A DNA stretch of 49,436 bases from Prochlorococcus sp. AG-670-N10 (GCA_003209065.1 QCSX01000011.1:1-49436), one strand, 5' to 3'. Shown: positions 29,456 through 38,418, counted from the stretch's first letter. Notes: generated from the sequence alone by a model not told the origin. Made by a program: numbers and translations.

Positions 29456-29779
29456 ATGCAATTGTATGTAATTGATTGGTCATTTCAAAATAATGAAGAT
29501 CAGCTATTTGCTACTAATGAATTTTGTCAATTCCTCAGCGAAGGGAAGTTGAATGAAAGTATTGATGGATTTGAATTGAAATTTATTGCTCATACGCCAC
29601 AAAATGGATCTGGAGTAATTATTTGCTATTCAAATTCAATGTCTGTATTATTCAGAGTTTTAAGAATGTGGAGAGAAAACTTTAATATTGAATTTAATTT
29701 TAAACCAGCTCTCACAAATGAAGAACTATTATCTTCACACAATGAAAAAAGCTTTTGGTTAAAGACCAATAATGGGTAG
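29456..29779 (+). CDS. DUF3303-type small protein
   Basis: A 107-residue soluble protein opening with MQLYVIDWSF, the start typical of DUF3303 family proteins, which have a small ferredoxin-like alpha-beta fold. The middle has NGSGVIICYSNSMSVLFRVLRMW. Function unknown. It stands alone downstream of tRNA-Lys at the edge of the core region, in a stretch of small lineage-specific genes. Confidence 0.7.
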   Translation: MQLYVIDWSFQNNEDQLFATNEFCQFLSEGKLNESIDGFELKFIAHTPQNGSGVIICYSNSMSVLFRVLRMWRENFNIEFNFKPALTNEELLSSHNEKSFWLKTNNG

Positions 29780-29897
29780 GACATACATGTATCATTTTCG
29801 TTAAGCTATCTATAAATCTATAAAAATCAGATAAATTTATAAAAATATTTGCTTAAAAATACCTTACAAAGATTTACATAAGTTTATTTAAATTACC

Positions 29898-30004
29898 ATG
29901 ACTCCTGAAGCAGAACCTTTTAACGGTTTGCAGCAATGTTAGGTTTCGTTGCAGCAGTTGGTGCGTCTTTTACTACCGGACAAATCATTCCAGGTTGGTT
30001 TTAG
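29898..30004 (+). pseudogene. High-light-inducible protein (hli) remnant, frameshifted
   Basis: The reading starts MTPEAEPFNG and after a frame change within about 29924-29932 continues as AAMLGFVAAVGASFTTGQIIPGWF and a stop. Together this is the full-length short Hli (single-helix LHC-like) protein of picocyanobacteria, whose core normally reads FNGWAAMLGFVAA. Here the codons around the Trp read ggtttgcagca, consistent with a substitution plus a single-base loss. As read, translation would end after 13 residues. A sequencing error is the main alternative. Confidence 0.8.
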
Positions 30005-30280
30005 TCTAAAGACTAAAGACACCGGTATGTAAAGTTGAAATTAGTTAAATTATTATTACTCATCTAGGCATTAAATAAAAGTCTTCATCGTAAGAGTATT
30101 TTTAAAATGATTTAAGGTTAATATCAGTTTAAAATGATCAAATTTTAAGTACTTTTCGAGGTTTACATAACTAGTTATAGTTTTATCTGAGTTCAATTAA
30201 AAAAAATTATTATATTATTTATGTTTGTTCTCAACGGAAATACTTATTAAAATTCTAATAATAAAATTTTGAGCTACGTT

Positions 30281-30418
30281 TCAAAGTTTATTTTTTCTCT
30301 TTAGATCCATAGTATCTAAGCATGAAGAGCATAATAAATGTCCTTTTTTGATCAAAAAAGATTTTTTTGATCTTTCTATATCTTTTCTGCAAATCAAGCA
30401 TTTAAAAATAGGAGACAT
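30281..30418 (-). CDS. Tiny zinc-ribbon protein of unknown function
   Basis: A 45-residue frame that I translated by hand. It starts MSPIFKCLICRKDIERSKKS and has a second pair at LLCSSCLDTMDL before a Lys-rich tail. Two CxxC pairs spaced by about 20 residues are the pattern of a treble-clef or ribbon zinc site. No neighbour helps with function; the coding claim rests on the Cys pattern and the uninterrupted frame. Confidence 0.55.
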   Translation of the reverse strand: MSPIFKCLICRKDIERSKKSFLIKKGHLLCSSCLDTMDLKRKNKL

Positions 30419-30609
30419 AAGCTAATTAGCAAATTAAAATTTAAAATCAAGAAAAAATTTTTTAACAAATTAATCGAAATAAGTAAATCTTAAGAAATAA
30501 TCTATAAATAAATTTGATAAAAACCAAAACTTTTCTTATTTTTATTTTAAGTAAATATTGTTTCTAAGTATTTTTTATTTATTTAATTTATTTTCAACTA
30601 TAGCTAATT

Positions 30610-31618
30610 TACATAAAAAAAGACCTACCAGAAGGCAGGTCTTTTAGTATGTGTAAGATTTCCTAAATTAAGGAACTTAGAAACTAAATGATGTCTTAAC
30701 CATCATTCCAGTTAAATCATCACTACCAGCAGCTGTCTCCTTAACATAAATTAATGGAGTGATAGTCATACCATCATTTATTTCGTAAGAGTAGAAAGCT
30801 TCGTACATCAAGTACTCAGGGTCATATACGTCCCCAATAGATGCTCCGATAGTTCCTACAGCAGTACCAAGTGTTCCTGGACCTGCCTCATCCCACTGAA
30901 GTCCAACAAACCATTGATTTGTATCTGCAAGGCCATCACCAGTACCTACTTCATAACCAGCACTTATTGATGGGAAAGCACCTGTTTCAGCTGGAGTCCA
31001 GTAACCATTGAATCCCATGTAATTTCTGTCATCATTGGCTCCACTAGCTCCTTCGACGTTGGCAGCTGTGAAAGAAACACCATATGAATCAGCGGCATAA
31101 GATATCTGCCCACCAAAAGTATCTGAACCCTCTTCAGTCATTAGTCCAGAAGCTGAACTACCAGCACCTGTATAACCAACAGCGACTGAGAATCCATCAC
31201 CGAATTCATAACTTGCTCCAAATGCAGTTCCTTCTCCACCAGCCATAGCGGAACTACCATTACCACAATCATCTAAGTTATTAGATGGTCCACCATAAAC
31301 ACAAGCTGTGCTGTAAAGTGTGCTTCCATCAGCATTGTCACCAACAAAAACTGTTGTAGGACCAACTGGGAAAGTATATACAACGCCATCAACGCTTAAT
31401 ACGTCTGCACCACCTGTACCATGAGCACCATTAAGGTCAAATTCACTAGCTGCTCCACCTGAGTTACCAGCATCAATAGAAACGTCTAAAGAATCTTCAC
31501 CAGTAAAACTAGTATTTAAATCAATCTGGAAACCATAATAAGCTTGAAGAGCTTCAGAACCACCGTCTTCTGATGCAGCTGCAAAATCTGCGCTGAATGA
31601 CGCTGTTGTTGTTTCAGA
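30610..31618. repeat. About 1-kb direct repeat, copy 1 (porin barrel plus terminator)
   Basis: This 1009-base segment appears identical to 31926-32934, offset 1316 bases. It spans the terminator, the 3' untranslated region and the C-terminal roughly 310 codons of the porin. Identity breaks off at the same codon region (after TTTCAGA) in both copies, where the two N-terminal parts diverge sharply. The comparison was by eye, so isolated mismatches could have escaped. Confidence 0.9.
30615..30645 (-). terminator. Rho-independent terminator of the first porin gene
   Basis: On the leftward strand AAAAGACCTGCC pairs with GGTAGGTCTTTT around a 4-base loop and is followed by a T run. It lies 32 bases past the porin stop. 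An identical copy follows the second porin gene. Confidence 0.85.
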
Positions 31619-31834
31619 AAAGCCACCATCATGATCATGGTTATCAACCATTCCTTCTCCACCGGCAAGTAATTTACTTGTAGATGAAGGATTATTAAAT
31701 GTAGTTGAATTTATTTCAAACTCTTCAGAGTAGTTTGAAACTTCATTTAAATTAACTTCAGATGCACTAGCAGCTAAAGGAGCTAAAAGACCTAAAGCAG
31801 CAGGTGCTATGAGTAAACGCTTAAAAAGCTTCAT
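30677..31834 (-). CDS. Porin-like outer-membrane beta-barrel protein, copy A
   Basis: A 385-residue protein with a signal peptide (cleavage near SASA/SEV) and a beta-rich mature part that starts with FSETTTASFSADFAAASEDG, as in the Som/OprB-like porins of marine cyanobacteria. It ends VKTSFSF, with the terminal Phe needed for barrel assembly. Two Cys in TACVYGG...DDCG could form a loop disulfide. The linker before the barrel is unusual: it lacks the SLH-type region expected in larger Som porins and contains NHDHDGG. A GAGG ribosome site precedes the ATG. The barrel is identical to that of the next gene. Confidence 0.85.
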   Translation of the reverse strand: MKLFKRLLIAPAALGLLAPLAASASEVNLNEVSNYSEEFEINSTTFNNPSSTSKLLAGGEGMVDNHDHDGGFSETTTASFSADFAAASEDGGSEALQAYYGFQIDLNTSFTGEDSLDVSIDAGNSGGAASEFDLNGAHGTGGADVLSVDGVVYTFPVGPTTVFVGDNADGSTLYSTACVYGGPSNNLDDCGNGSSAMAGGEGTAFGASYEFGDGFSVAVGYTGAGSSASGLMTEEGSDTFGGQISYAADSYGVSFTAANVEGASGANDDRNYMGFNGYWTPAETGAFPSISAGYEVGTGDGLADTNQWFVGLQWDEAGPGTLGTAVGTIGASIGDVYDPEYLMYEAFYSYEINDGMTITPLIYVKETAAGSDDLTGMMVKTSFSF

Positions 31835-31925
31835 TAAAATTCCTCACACAGAATGTTTTTCTTAGTATAACAAAAAATTCATAATTAATTAAGGGCTTGT
31901 AGGACAACTTATATATAGTCACAAA

Positions 31926-32934
31926 TACATAAAAAAAGACCTACCAGAAGGCAGGTCTTTTAGTATGTGTAAGATTTCCTAAATTAAGGAACTTAGAAAC
32001 TAAATGATGTCTTAACCATCATTCCAGTTAAATCATCACTACCAGCAGCTGTCTCCTTAACATAAATTAATGGAGTGATAGTCATACCATCATTTATTTC
32101 GTAAGAGTAGAAAGCTTCGTACATCAAGTACTCAGGGTCATATACGTCCCCAATAGATGCTCCGATAGTTCCTACAGCAGTACCAAGTGTTCCTGGACCT
32201 GCCTCATCCCACTGAAGTCCAACAAACCATTGATTTGTATCTGCAAGGCCATCACCAGTACCTACTTCATAACCAGCACTTATTGATGGGAAAGCACCTG
32301 TTTCAGCTGGAGTCCAGTAACCATTGAATCCCATGTAATTTCTGTCATCATTGGCTCCACTAGCTCCTTCGACGTTGGCAGCTGTGAAAGAAACACCATA
32401 TGAATCAGCGGCATAAGATATCTGCCCACCAAAAGTATCTGAACCCTCTTCAGTCATTAGTCCAGAAGCTGAACTACCAGCACCTGTATAACCAACAGCG
32501 ACTGAGAATCCATCACCGAATTCATAACTTGCTCCAAATGCAGTTCCTTCTCCACCAGCCATAGCGGAACTACCATTACCACAATCATCTAAGTTATTAG
32601 ATGGTCCACCATAAACACAAGCTGTGCTGTAAAGTGTGCTTCCATCAGCATTGTCACCAACAAAAACTGTTGTAGGACCAACTGGGAAAGTATATACAAC
32701 GCCATCAACGCTTAATACGTCTGCACCACCTGTACCATGAGCACCATTAAGGTCAAATTCACTAGCTGCTCCACCTGAGTTACCAGCATCAATAGAAACG
32801 TCTAAAGAATCTTCACCAGTAAAACTAGTATTTAAATCAATCTGGAAACCATAATAAGCTTGAAGAGCTTCAGAACCACCGTCTTCTGATGCAGCTGCAA
32901 AATCTGCGCTGAATGACGCTGTTGTTGTTTCAGA
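31926..32934. repeat. About 1-kb direct repeat, copy 2
   Basis: Second copy of the segment at 30610-31618, covering the same terminator and barrel-coding sequence of the upstream porin gene. The lack of any visible synonymous change shows that the duplication or conversion is recent. Confidence 0.9.
31931..31961 (-). terminator. Rho-independent terminator of the second porin gene
   Basis: Exact copy of the hairpin and T run at 30615-30645, located 32 bases after the stop of porin copy B. Confidence 0.85.
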
Positions 32935-33159
32935 GAAAGCACCAGCCTCAAAATTGTTGAATCTAGCCTCTAGTCCGTCTACACGGCTGTTTGTTACTGC
33001 TAATTCTTTAGCAGCATCAAAAACGCTAATGTTCTCAACTTCTGATGAAGAAGAGTATCCAGAAACGTCTGTTAAATTGAATTCATTTGCTGTAACTGAC
33101 ATAGGTGCTAATAAACCTAATGTCGCGGGAGCTACAAGCAAGCTTTTAAAAAGCTTCAT
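31993..33159 (-). CDS. Porin-like outer-membrane beta-barrel protein, copy B
   Basis: A 388-residue protein starting MKLFKSLLVAPATLGLLAP, with a signal peptide and a good GAGGAAA ribosome site. The frame is open 21 codons further upstream, but that part is not protein-like. Between signal and barrel lies a short helix FDAAKELAVTNSRVDGLEARFNNFEAG, a coiled-coil-like linker typical of cyanobacterial porins and absent from copy A. From FSETTT to the terminal Phe it is identical to copy A. The pair therefore differs only in the periplasmic N-terminal part. Confidence 0.87.
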   Translation of the reverse strand: MKLFKSLLVAPATLGLLAPMSVTANEFNLTDVSGYSSSSEVENISVFDAAKELAVTNSRVDGLEARFNNFEAGAFSETTTASFSADFAAASEDGGSEALQAYYGFQIDLNTSFTGEDSLDVSIDAGNSGGAASEFDLNGAHGTGGADVLSVDGVVYTFPVGPTTVFVGDNADGSTLYSTACVYGGPSNNLDDCGNGSSAMAGGEGTAFGASYEFGDGFSVAVGYTGAGSSASGLMTEEGSDTFGGQISYAADSYGVSFTAANVEGASGANDDRNYMGFNGYWTPAETGAFPSISAGYEVGTGDGLADTNQWFVGLQWDEAGPGTLGTAVGTIGASIGDVYDPEYLMYEAFYSYEINDGMTITPLIYVKETAAGSDDLTGMMVKTSFSF

Positions 33160-33313
33160 AAATTTCCTCACACGAAATTTAAAGTACACCTCATTGTAGA
33201 GTATAAAGTAAACGAAAATCAAGTATCAACTTATACAAAATAAGGATTTATGTGCCACTTATTTAACCTGTACGTTTAACTAATTGAAGGTTATTTTTTA
33301 TTGAGGTTATTAT

Positions 33314-33481
33314 TCAAGTAATTTTTTTTGAAACTTTATAAAAAACTTTTTTGGTTTTATATTTTTTATCCTGAGAGTTTTCTAATGGAGTAACGTACCA
33401 ACCTGATGCGAGTCTAGTATCAATTTCCTCATAAGTTTCACGAATTTTAAGCTTCTTTATAGATCTTTTTTTATAATCCAT
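33314..33481 (-). CDS. Small basic protein of unknown function
   Basis: A 55-residue, Lys-rich protein from the ATG at 33481 (MDYKKRSIKKLKIRETYEEI), with the more conserved-looking stretch RLASGWYVTPLENS in the middle. An ATG 11 codons earlier (33514) is possible. No ribosome site stands out and no family is recognised. Confidence 0.45.
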   Translation of the reverse strand: MDYKKRSIKKLKIRETYEEIDTRLASGWYVTPLENSQDKKYKTKKVFYKVSKKIT

Positions 33482-33702
33482 TAACTTTGATTTCTGATAT
33501 ATGAAATATAGCATTCCAATAAGATTATGTCTTGATATAAATGATAAAAATAATTAAGAGAATTTATAAATCAGATTCAGATTGATTTTTGATAAATTTG
33601 AATTCTTTAGAAAAAAGAAATTTTATTTTATTTTCGCCTCAACATTAAAAATAATAAGTTAGTTTAATTAGAAATTTGCAAACCTGAGGAGCACAAGGTC
33701 AA

Positions 33703-33807
33703 ATGACTCAATTTAATTTACTAGTAAATTCTCTTCCGAGAGATTTAGCAGAATTTTCCTTCTTCTTAATCGTAGGATTTACAGCAGGATCAATAGGTTT
33801 AATTTAA
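33703..33807 (+). CDS. 34-residue single-span membrane peptide
   Basis: A short frame, MTQFNLLVNSLPRDLAEFSF followed by FLIVGFTAGSIGLI, ends in a hydrophobic helix. A clear purine-rich ribosome site (TGAGGAGC, 33685-33692) lies upstream of the ATG, and the peptide has the size and layout of small photosynthetic membrane subunits, but I do not recognise it as a known Psb, Psa or Pet protein. No other gene shares its transcript. Confidence 0.5.
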   Translation: MTQFNLLVNSLPRDLAEFSFFLIVGFTAGSIGLI

Positions 33808-34178
33808 AAACTAACAATTTCTTTATTAATTTTTCACAGATCTATTAGATATTATTCATATTCAAAAATTTTCCAAGATACAAAACTCATTATTTATAAG
33901 ATAACTTTTTCAAAGTCGTAGATAATACAACCATTTTTACGTCTCTTTATAAATTTACTAGTTCATGTTTAAAATCTTTTGAAAAACGCCAAAAAGGATT
34001 TACATAATTTGTTGCTTCTTTCATTAAGTAACTAATTAATATAACTAAATCACTTTATTGTATTATTTTTCCATTAATTTAATATGAATTCGTTAAGTAG
34101 AGTTAGAAAACTTGAAAGAGGTATTTGCAATAAACATTTTCATTATTTAATATCAATTATCCAAATTAAATTTGATTT
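33808..34178. other. Intergenic stretch, nothing confident
   Basis: AT-rich spacer. A 32-codon frame from the ATG at 34084 runs to the edge of apt but shows no convincing protein features. No RNA gene or repeat was recognised. Confidence 0.5.
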
Positions 34179-34724
34179 TTAAAAAGTTATAGTTGACTCA
34201 ATAGGAAAATCCAGTTTATTTCTTCCCTCCAACTTCATCAATTCAACTACAACTAAAAGACCTATAACTTCTTTATTATTACTCTCAAGTAATTTGGAAA
34301 CACAATTTGCTGTTCCACCCGTAGCTAATAAATCATCAACAATGGCATATGAGTTATATTTTTGGAGGGCTTTTTTTTGAATAGAAAGTGAATTTTCACC
34401 ATACTCTAAACTATATTCTTGACTAAGAAGTTCTCCTGGAAGCTTGCCAGGTTTTCTTGCTAGTATCATTGGTTTTGAAGATTGAAAAGATATTGCAGAA
34501 CCAAAAATAAACCCCCGTGCATCTATGGATATAATTGCCTCTGCATTTTTAATGATTTGACTAGATGACATTGTTAAAATAAGTTCCTTAAATACTTTTG
34601 GGTCTTGCATAATTCCAAGAACATCTTTGAACTCAATTCCTTTCTTAGGATAATCTTTATATGTTTCAATTAAATCTATAAGCTTTTTATTCTCCATATC
34701 TTCAGGTTTAATTTTAAAACTCAA
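34179..34724 (-). CDS. apt: Adenine phosphoribosyltransferase
   Basis: Salvages adenine with PRPP to give AMP. The PRPP-binding motif IVDDLLATGGTA (about residues 127-138) is intact, and the KDYPKKGIEFKDV start, ISIDARGFIFGSAI and ARKPGKLPGE segments are characteristic of Apt. It has 181 residues; a Met ten codons in (MENKKL) fits the usual family length slightly better. It is the last housekeeping gene before the tRNA-Pro island. Confidence 0.93.
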   Translation of the reverse strand: MSFKIKPEDMENKKLIDLIETYKDYPKKGIEFKDVLGIMQDPKVFKELILTMSSSQIIKNAEAIISIDARGFIFGSAISFQSSKPMILARKPGKLPGELLSQEYSLEYGENSLSIQKKALQKYNSYAIVDDLLATGGTANCVSKLLESNNKEVIGLLVVVELMKLEGRNKLDFPIESTITF

Positions 34725-35335
34725 TTAAATTTTATATTAATTCTAACTAGTTTAAATTCTTACTTTAAATTTTTCTAAAAGTAACTGTACTTAAATTCTT
34801 TAGAAGAACCCGCTTAAGGAAAAAATCAAATTAGTATCAAGAGGGTAGTGTGTAAAAGAAGATCTATATAGGCAACCTATTTTTAGTTATAAAATAAGAG
34901 TCAAAATTATCGATAATAGTAGTTAAAAAGGAGCAGTTTTTATATAAAATGCATGGCAATTTGGACTTTCAGATAAAAGTTATGAACTTAGATCTTACGA
35001 GCAAGTTTTAGAGCCACTTGGTACCGCATACGGCAGATGTTTGAGACCTATCAGTATTACAAACTAGAATTATTGCAATAATTCACTTTCCTACTTTTAT
35101 TACAAGCTGTAGTAGAGCAAAAACAAAACTCCTTTTAGCGAGATTAGATAATTTGAAAATAGCGCATTAAAATTTCAATAAAAGCTCAAAGATGATTTCT
35201 ATCGCTAGATAAAGAATAATTTCTAGTGGCAAAATAGTGACAAAAATCATTTTCAAACCTCAAAAGTGATTTTTTATAAAAGATTTAGCAATTTGCTCTT
35301 TTATAGATGACTATTATGAATTAAGATCTTATTAA
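34725..35335. other. Intergenic stretch with a possible gene remnant
   Basis: About 600 bases without a full gene. A strong AAAGGAG ribosome-like site lies near 34928. One frame from about 34953 to 35067 reads as a plausible protein tail (LSDKSYELRSYEQVLEPLGT) but has no start codon of its own. The start that suits it, ATG GCA ATT TGG at 34953, is in another frame and stops after seven codons. This looks like a decayed small gene whose family I cannot name. Confidence 0.35.
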
Positions 35336-35409
35336 CGGGGCGTGGCGCAGCTTGGTAGCGCGGGTGCTTTGGGAGCACTAGGTCGCAGGTTCGAATCCTG
35401 TCGCCCCGA
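35336..35409 (+). tRNA. trnP: tRNA-Pro (anticodon UGG), integration target
   Basis: A complete cloverleaf: acceptor CGGGGCG with CGCCCCG, D arm GCGCAGCTTGGTAGCGC, anticodon loop TTTGGGA giving UGG, and T arm CAGG-TTCGAATC-CTG. The discriminator is A and CCA is encoded at 35410-35412. Its 3' half, from base 25 onward, is repeated five times downstream, which marks this gene as the chromosomal attachment site of the island. A terminator follows at 35434. Confidence 0.97.
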
Positions 35410-35433
35410 CCATTTAAAAACCAAGTCATACTA

Positions 35434-35457
35434 GCGAGTCTCCCAACTCGCTTTTTT
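35434..35457 (+). terminator. Rho-independent terminator after tRNA-Pro
   Basis: GCGAGT and ACTCGC form a 6-bp stem with a 6-base loop followed by six T. The hairpin was copied together with the tRNA fragment: near-identical versions follow the copies at 39.7, 42.9 and 46.9 kb but are missing after those at 44.8 and 47.9 kb. Confidence 0.85.
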
Positions 35458-35484
35458 ATTTCTCAGAAGTCTCAATAATTTAAA

Positions 35485-35544
35485 TAGCGATTAAATAGCG
35501 ATTATTTGTATAGCCTTGTATAACTTTGTCCAGTTAATCGCTAA
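35485..35544. repeat. Unit 1 left arm repeats (TAGCGATTA)
   Basis: TAGCGATTA at 35485-35493 and 35496-35504 (11-bp period), then TTTGTATA-G-CCTTGTATAACTTTG (35505-35528), and an inverted copy TTAATCGCTAA at 35534-35544. The first repeat starts 121 bases after the GTGCTTTGGG of the tRNA core. The same repeats are found at the other end of the unit. Confidence 0.85.
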
Positions 35545-35693
35545 CCATCACTAGGTTCATTAAACCTCTAAATAAATAAAATAATCAATAAAGTACCAAT
35601 ACTGAAAATTAAACTCCAACCCTGAGAATTAATTTTCAATTTAAAAATTATTTATATGTAATGAGTAAAAAACCTAAATAGGTTAAAAACCAT

Positions 35694-36017
35694 TTATTCA
35701 CACGACCTTTTACTTGATGATGACTGAATTAAATTACCCATCCAATTTTTAATATCTGATAATACTTCCAAATCTAATTTGTAGTAAACCCATCTACCTT
35801 CTTGTCTATCAGAGATAAGACCTGAATCCTTAAGGATTTTTATATGATAGGAAATTTTAGATTGAGATAATCCAGTCACTTTAACTATGTCGCAAACACA
35901 TATCTCTCCACCCATCATTAATTCAAGAATATTTATTCTAATCGGATCTGAGAGGGACTCCATTATCCCAATAAATTGATCACTATCAATCTTTTTAAGT
36001 TGTTCTAACAAAATCAA
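35694..36017 (-). CDS. arsR: ArsR-family arsenic-responsive repressor
   Basis: A 107-residue winged-helix repressor of the ArsR/SmtB family. The metalloid box EICVCDI (about residues 37-43) supplies the Cys pair that binds As(III), followed by the recognition helix LSQSKISYHIKILKDSGLI and the wing RQEGRWVYYKL. It is divergent from gap. The 110 bases between them hold two ATCAA-N6-TTGAT palindromes that are likely its operators, so it should repress itself and gap-arsJ until arsenite binds. Confidence 0.93.
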   Translation of the reverse strand: MILLEQLKKIDSDQFIGIMESLSDPIRINILELMMGGEICVCDIVKVTGLSQSKISYHIKILKDSGLISDRQEGRWVYYKLDLEVLSDIKNWMGNLIQSSSSKRSCE

Positions 36018-36065
36018 AGGATCATTAACTTTTTAAATACTAACCTAAAAAATTTAATTACACAT

Positions 36066-36099
36066 ATCAAGAATAATTGATATATCAATTATTTTTGAT
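36066..36099. promoter_or_regulatory. Two ArsR-type operators between arsR and gap
   Basis: ATCAAGAATAATTGAT (36066-36081) and ATCAATTATTTTTGAT (36084-36099) each match ATCAA-N6-TTGAT, the inverted repeat typical of ArsR/SmtB binding sites. They are 18 bases apart start to start, lie 49 bases before arsR and 29 before gap, and recur as a pair upstream of pstS. Confidence 0.75.
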
Positions 36100-36127
36100 A
36101 TATATTATATTAGGTTTTGATATTTCT

Positions 36128-37156
36128 ATGAAAATTGGAATTAACGGATTTGGAAGAATTGGTAGGTTAGTTTTAAGAATTTTATGGGAAAGAAAAGATA
36201 TTGAAATAACTCATATAAATGAAATTAATGGGGATTCTTTAACTGCATCTCATTTACTAGAGTTTGATTCTGTTCATGGTAAATGGAATAAAAAAATAGC
36301 TTCGAATGACAACGAAATATTAATTGAAGATAAAAAAATTTCCTTTACATCAATAAAGAACTATCTTGATGTTCCATGGAATAAATCTTCGGTTGATCTT
36401 GTTTTGGAATGTACAGGTAAAAACAAAACTCCTAAAGAATTAAATCCATACTTTGATTCTCTTGGAATAAAAAAAGTAATAGTTGCTTGTCCTGTGAAAG
36501 GAATTGTGGGAGGGGAACAAGCACTTAATATTGTTTATGGAATTAATCAAGCCCTTTATAAACCTGAAAAAAATAAATTAATTACAGCAGCATCCTGTAC
36601 TACAAATTGCTTGGCTCCCATCGTAAAAGTTGTTAATGAAAATTTCTCAATTAAACATGGGGTTATAACAACTATTCATGACGTTACAAATACACAATCT
36701 CCAGTAGATTTTTACAAAAGTGACTTAAGAAGAGCAAGAGGATGCATGCAAAGCTTAATACCTACTACCACTGGATCAGCTAATGCGATTGCTGAAATTT
36801 TCCCTGAATTAGAAGGAAAACTAAATGGTCATGCAGTAAGGGTTCCACTTCTAAACGCCTCATTAACCGACATAGTTTTTGAATTAAATAAGGAAGTAAC
36901 TGAAGAGCAAGTAAATAATGAATTTAAAAAAGCATCTGAAACATACTTAAAAGGTATTCTTGGATACGAGGAGAGACCCTTAGTATCCGCTGATTACTTA
37001 AATGACTGTAGAAGTTCAATAATTGATGGACTTTCAACGATGGTTGTAAATTCTAATTTATTAAAGATTTATGCCTGGTATGACAATGAGTGGGGTTATA
37101 GTTGCAGGCTTGCAGATCTTACTTCTTATGTAATTGAGAAAGAAAATAAATTTTAG
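36128..37156 (+). CDS. gap: Glyceraldehyde-3-phosphate dehydrogenase, arsenate-detoxification type
   Basis: A 342-residue [22 protein letters not shown] forms the NAD-binding loop, [11 protein letters not shown] holds the catalytic Cys, and [11 protein letters not shown] closes the domain. The frame is open 17 codons upstream, but that part reads across the operators, and the ATG at 36128 matches the family start. Next to arsR and arsJ it most likely makes 1-arseno-3-phosphoglycerate from arsenate, the substrate ArsJ exports. This role is known for gapdh-arsJ pairs elsewhere and inferred here from context. Confidence 0.92.
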   Translation: MKIGINGFGRIGRLVLRILWERKDIEITHINEINGDSLTASHLLEFDSVHGKWNKKIASNDNEILIEDKKISFTSIKNYLDVPWNKSSVDLVLECTGKNKTPKELNPYFDSLGIKKVIVACPVKGIVGGEQALNIVYGINQALYKPEKNKLITAASCTTNCLAPIVKVVNENFSIKHGVITTIHDVTNTQSPVDFYKSDLRRARGCMQSLIPTTTGSANAIAEIFPELEGKLNGHAVRVPLLNASLTDIVFELNKEVTEEQVNNEFKKASETYLKGILGYEERPLVSADYLNDCRSSIIDGLSTMVVNSNLLKIYAWYDNEWGYSCRLADLTSYVIEKENKF

Positions 37157-37161
37157 TTTTT

Positions 37162-38418
37162 ATGAAGTTATCTAGCCTTCAACAATATAGTGTCGTTACC
37201 GCAAACTATTGGGCATTTACTCTTACTGACGGTGCATTGAGAATACTAGTTGTTGGTCATTTTCATGAACTTGGTTATTCAACTCTGCAAATTGCTTTAC
37301 TTTTTCTTTTCTATGAATTTTTTGGAATAATTACAAATCTTTTTGGAGGATGGATAGGAGCAAGATATGGGTTGAGACTTACTTTATGGATAGGAACGAT
37401 TCTGCAAATTCTTGCTCTCTTCATGCTGATTCCAGTCAAAGAGAATTGGTCAATAATCTTTAGCGTCTCATACGTTATGTTAGCCCAAGCACTTAGTGGG
37501 GTAGCAAAAGATTTAAATAAAATGAGTGCAAAAAGTGCAGTTAAATCAATAGTTCCAGATTCAGAAGAGAATAATCAAAATAGTCAAAAACAATTATTTA
37601 AGTGGGTTTCAATTTTAACAGGATCTAAAAATGCACTTAAGGGTGTTGGTTTCTTCCTAGGGGGTCTCTTATACAAGCTATTGGGCTTTAATAATGCAGT
37701 GGGAATAATGGGTTTAGGTCTATGCTTCGCATTCTTTTTAACTTTATGTCTTCCTAAAGATTCAGGGAAAATGAAAAGAAAACCAATTTTTAAAGACCTT
37801 TATTCAAAGTCTAAAGGTATTAATATTCTTTCAAGTGCAAGGTTTTTCTTATTTGGAGCAAGAGATGTCTGGTTTGTAGTAGCTCTTCCAGTATTTTTAG
37901 ACATTTCTTTTGGATGGGATTATTTAAAAATAGGGCTGTTCTTGGGTGGATGGATAATAATCTATGGTTTCTTTCAAGTATTAGCTCCATTACTTAGAAA
38001 AGTATGGGGGAAAAATAATAGCCCAACAAAAACTACCGTTCAATTTTGGGGACTTATCTTGACGGTTATTCCTTTATTTATTGCAGGAGCATTAAACGGT
38101 GACAAATCATTAGGTCCTGTAATTGTTATTGGATTAATAATATTCGGCTTTGTTTTTGCAATGAATTCATCTACTCATTCCTACTTGATTTTGGCTTATT
38201 CAGATAATGAGAAAGTAAGTTTAAATGTTGGTTATTACTATATGGCTAATGCAGCGGGAAGATTATTTGGAACCCTGCTATCGGGCTTATTATTTATGCT
38301 CGGTAAAAATGCCACTATTGGTATGCAGTATTGTTTATATACTTCATCTATTTTGATTTTTATTGCTTGGCTTACTAGTTCTAAATTACCTTCCTATTCT
38401 TCCAACAGCTTCAATTGA
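37162..38418 (+). CDS. arsJ: ArsJ, MFS exporter of 1-arseno-3-phosphoglycerate
   Basis: A 418-residue major-facilitator protein with about 12 membrane segments. The N-terminus YSVVTANYWAFTLTDGALRILVV and the loop GVAKDLNKMSAKSAVK are characteristic of the ArsJ branch, which works with GAPDH to remove arsenate as an organo-arsenical. It starts 5 bases after gap, so the two are co-transcribed. Its 3' end overlaps that of the convergent pstS gene by 33 bases. Confidence 0.92.
   Translation: MKLSSLQQYSVVTANYWAFTLTDGALRILVVGHFHELGYSTLQIALLFLFYEFFGIITNLFGGWIGARYGLRLTLWIGTILQILALFMLIPVKENWSIIFSVSYVMLAQALSGVAKDLNKMSAKSAVKSIVPDSEENNQNSQKQLFKWVSILTGSKNALKGVGFFLGGLLYKLLGFNNAVGIMGLGLCFAFFLTLCLPKDSGKMKRKPIFKDLYSKSKGINILSSARFFLFGARDVWFVVALPVFLDISFGWDYLKIGLFLGGWIIIYGFFQVLAPLLRKVWGKNNSPTKTTVQFWGLILTVIPLFIAGALNGDKSLGPVIVIGLIIFGFVFAMNSSTHSYLILAYSDNEKVSLNVGYYYMANAAGRLFGTLLSGLLFMLGKNATIGMQYCLYTSSILIFIAWLTSSKLPSYSSNSFN

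Noticed and set aside
34084..34182. 32-codon frame beginning MNSLSRVRKLERG
   Set aside because: No ribosome site, no recognisable family, and its end runs into the apt gene; too little evidence.
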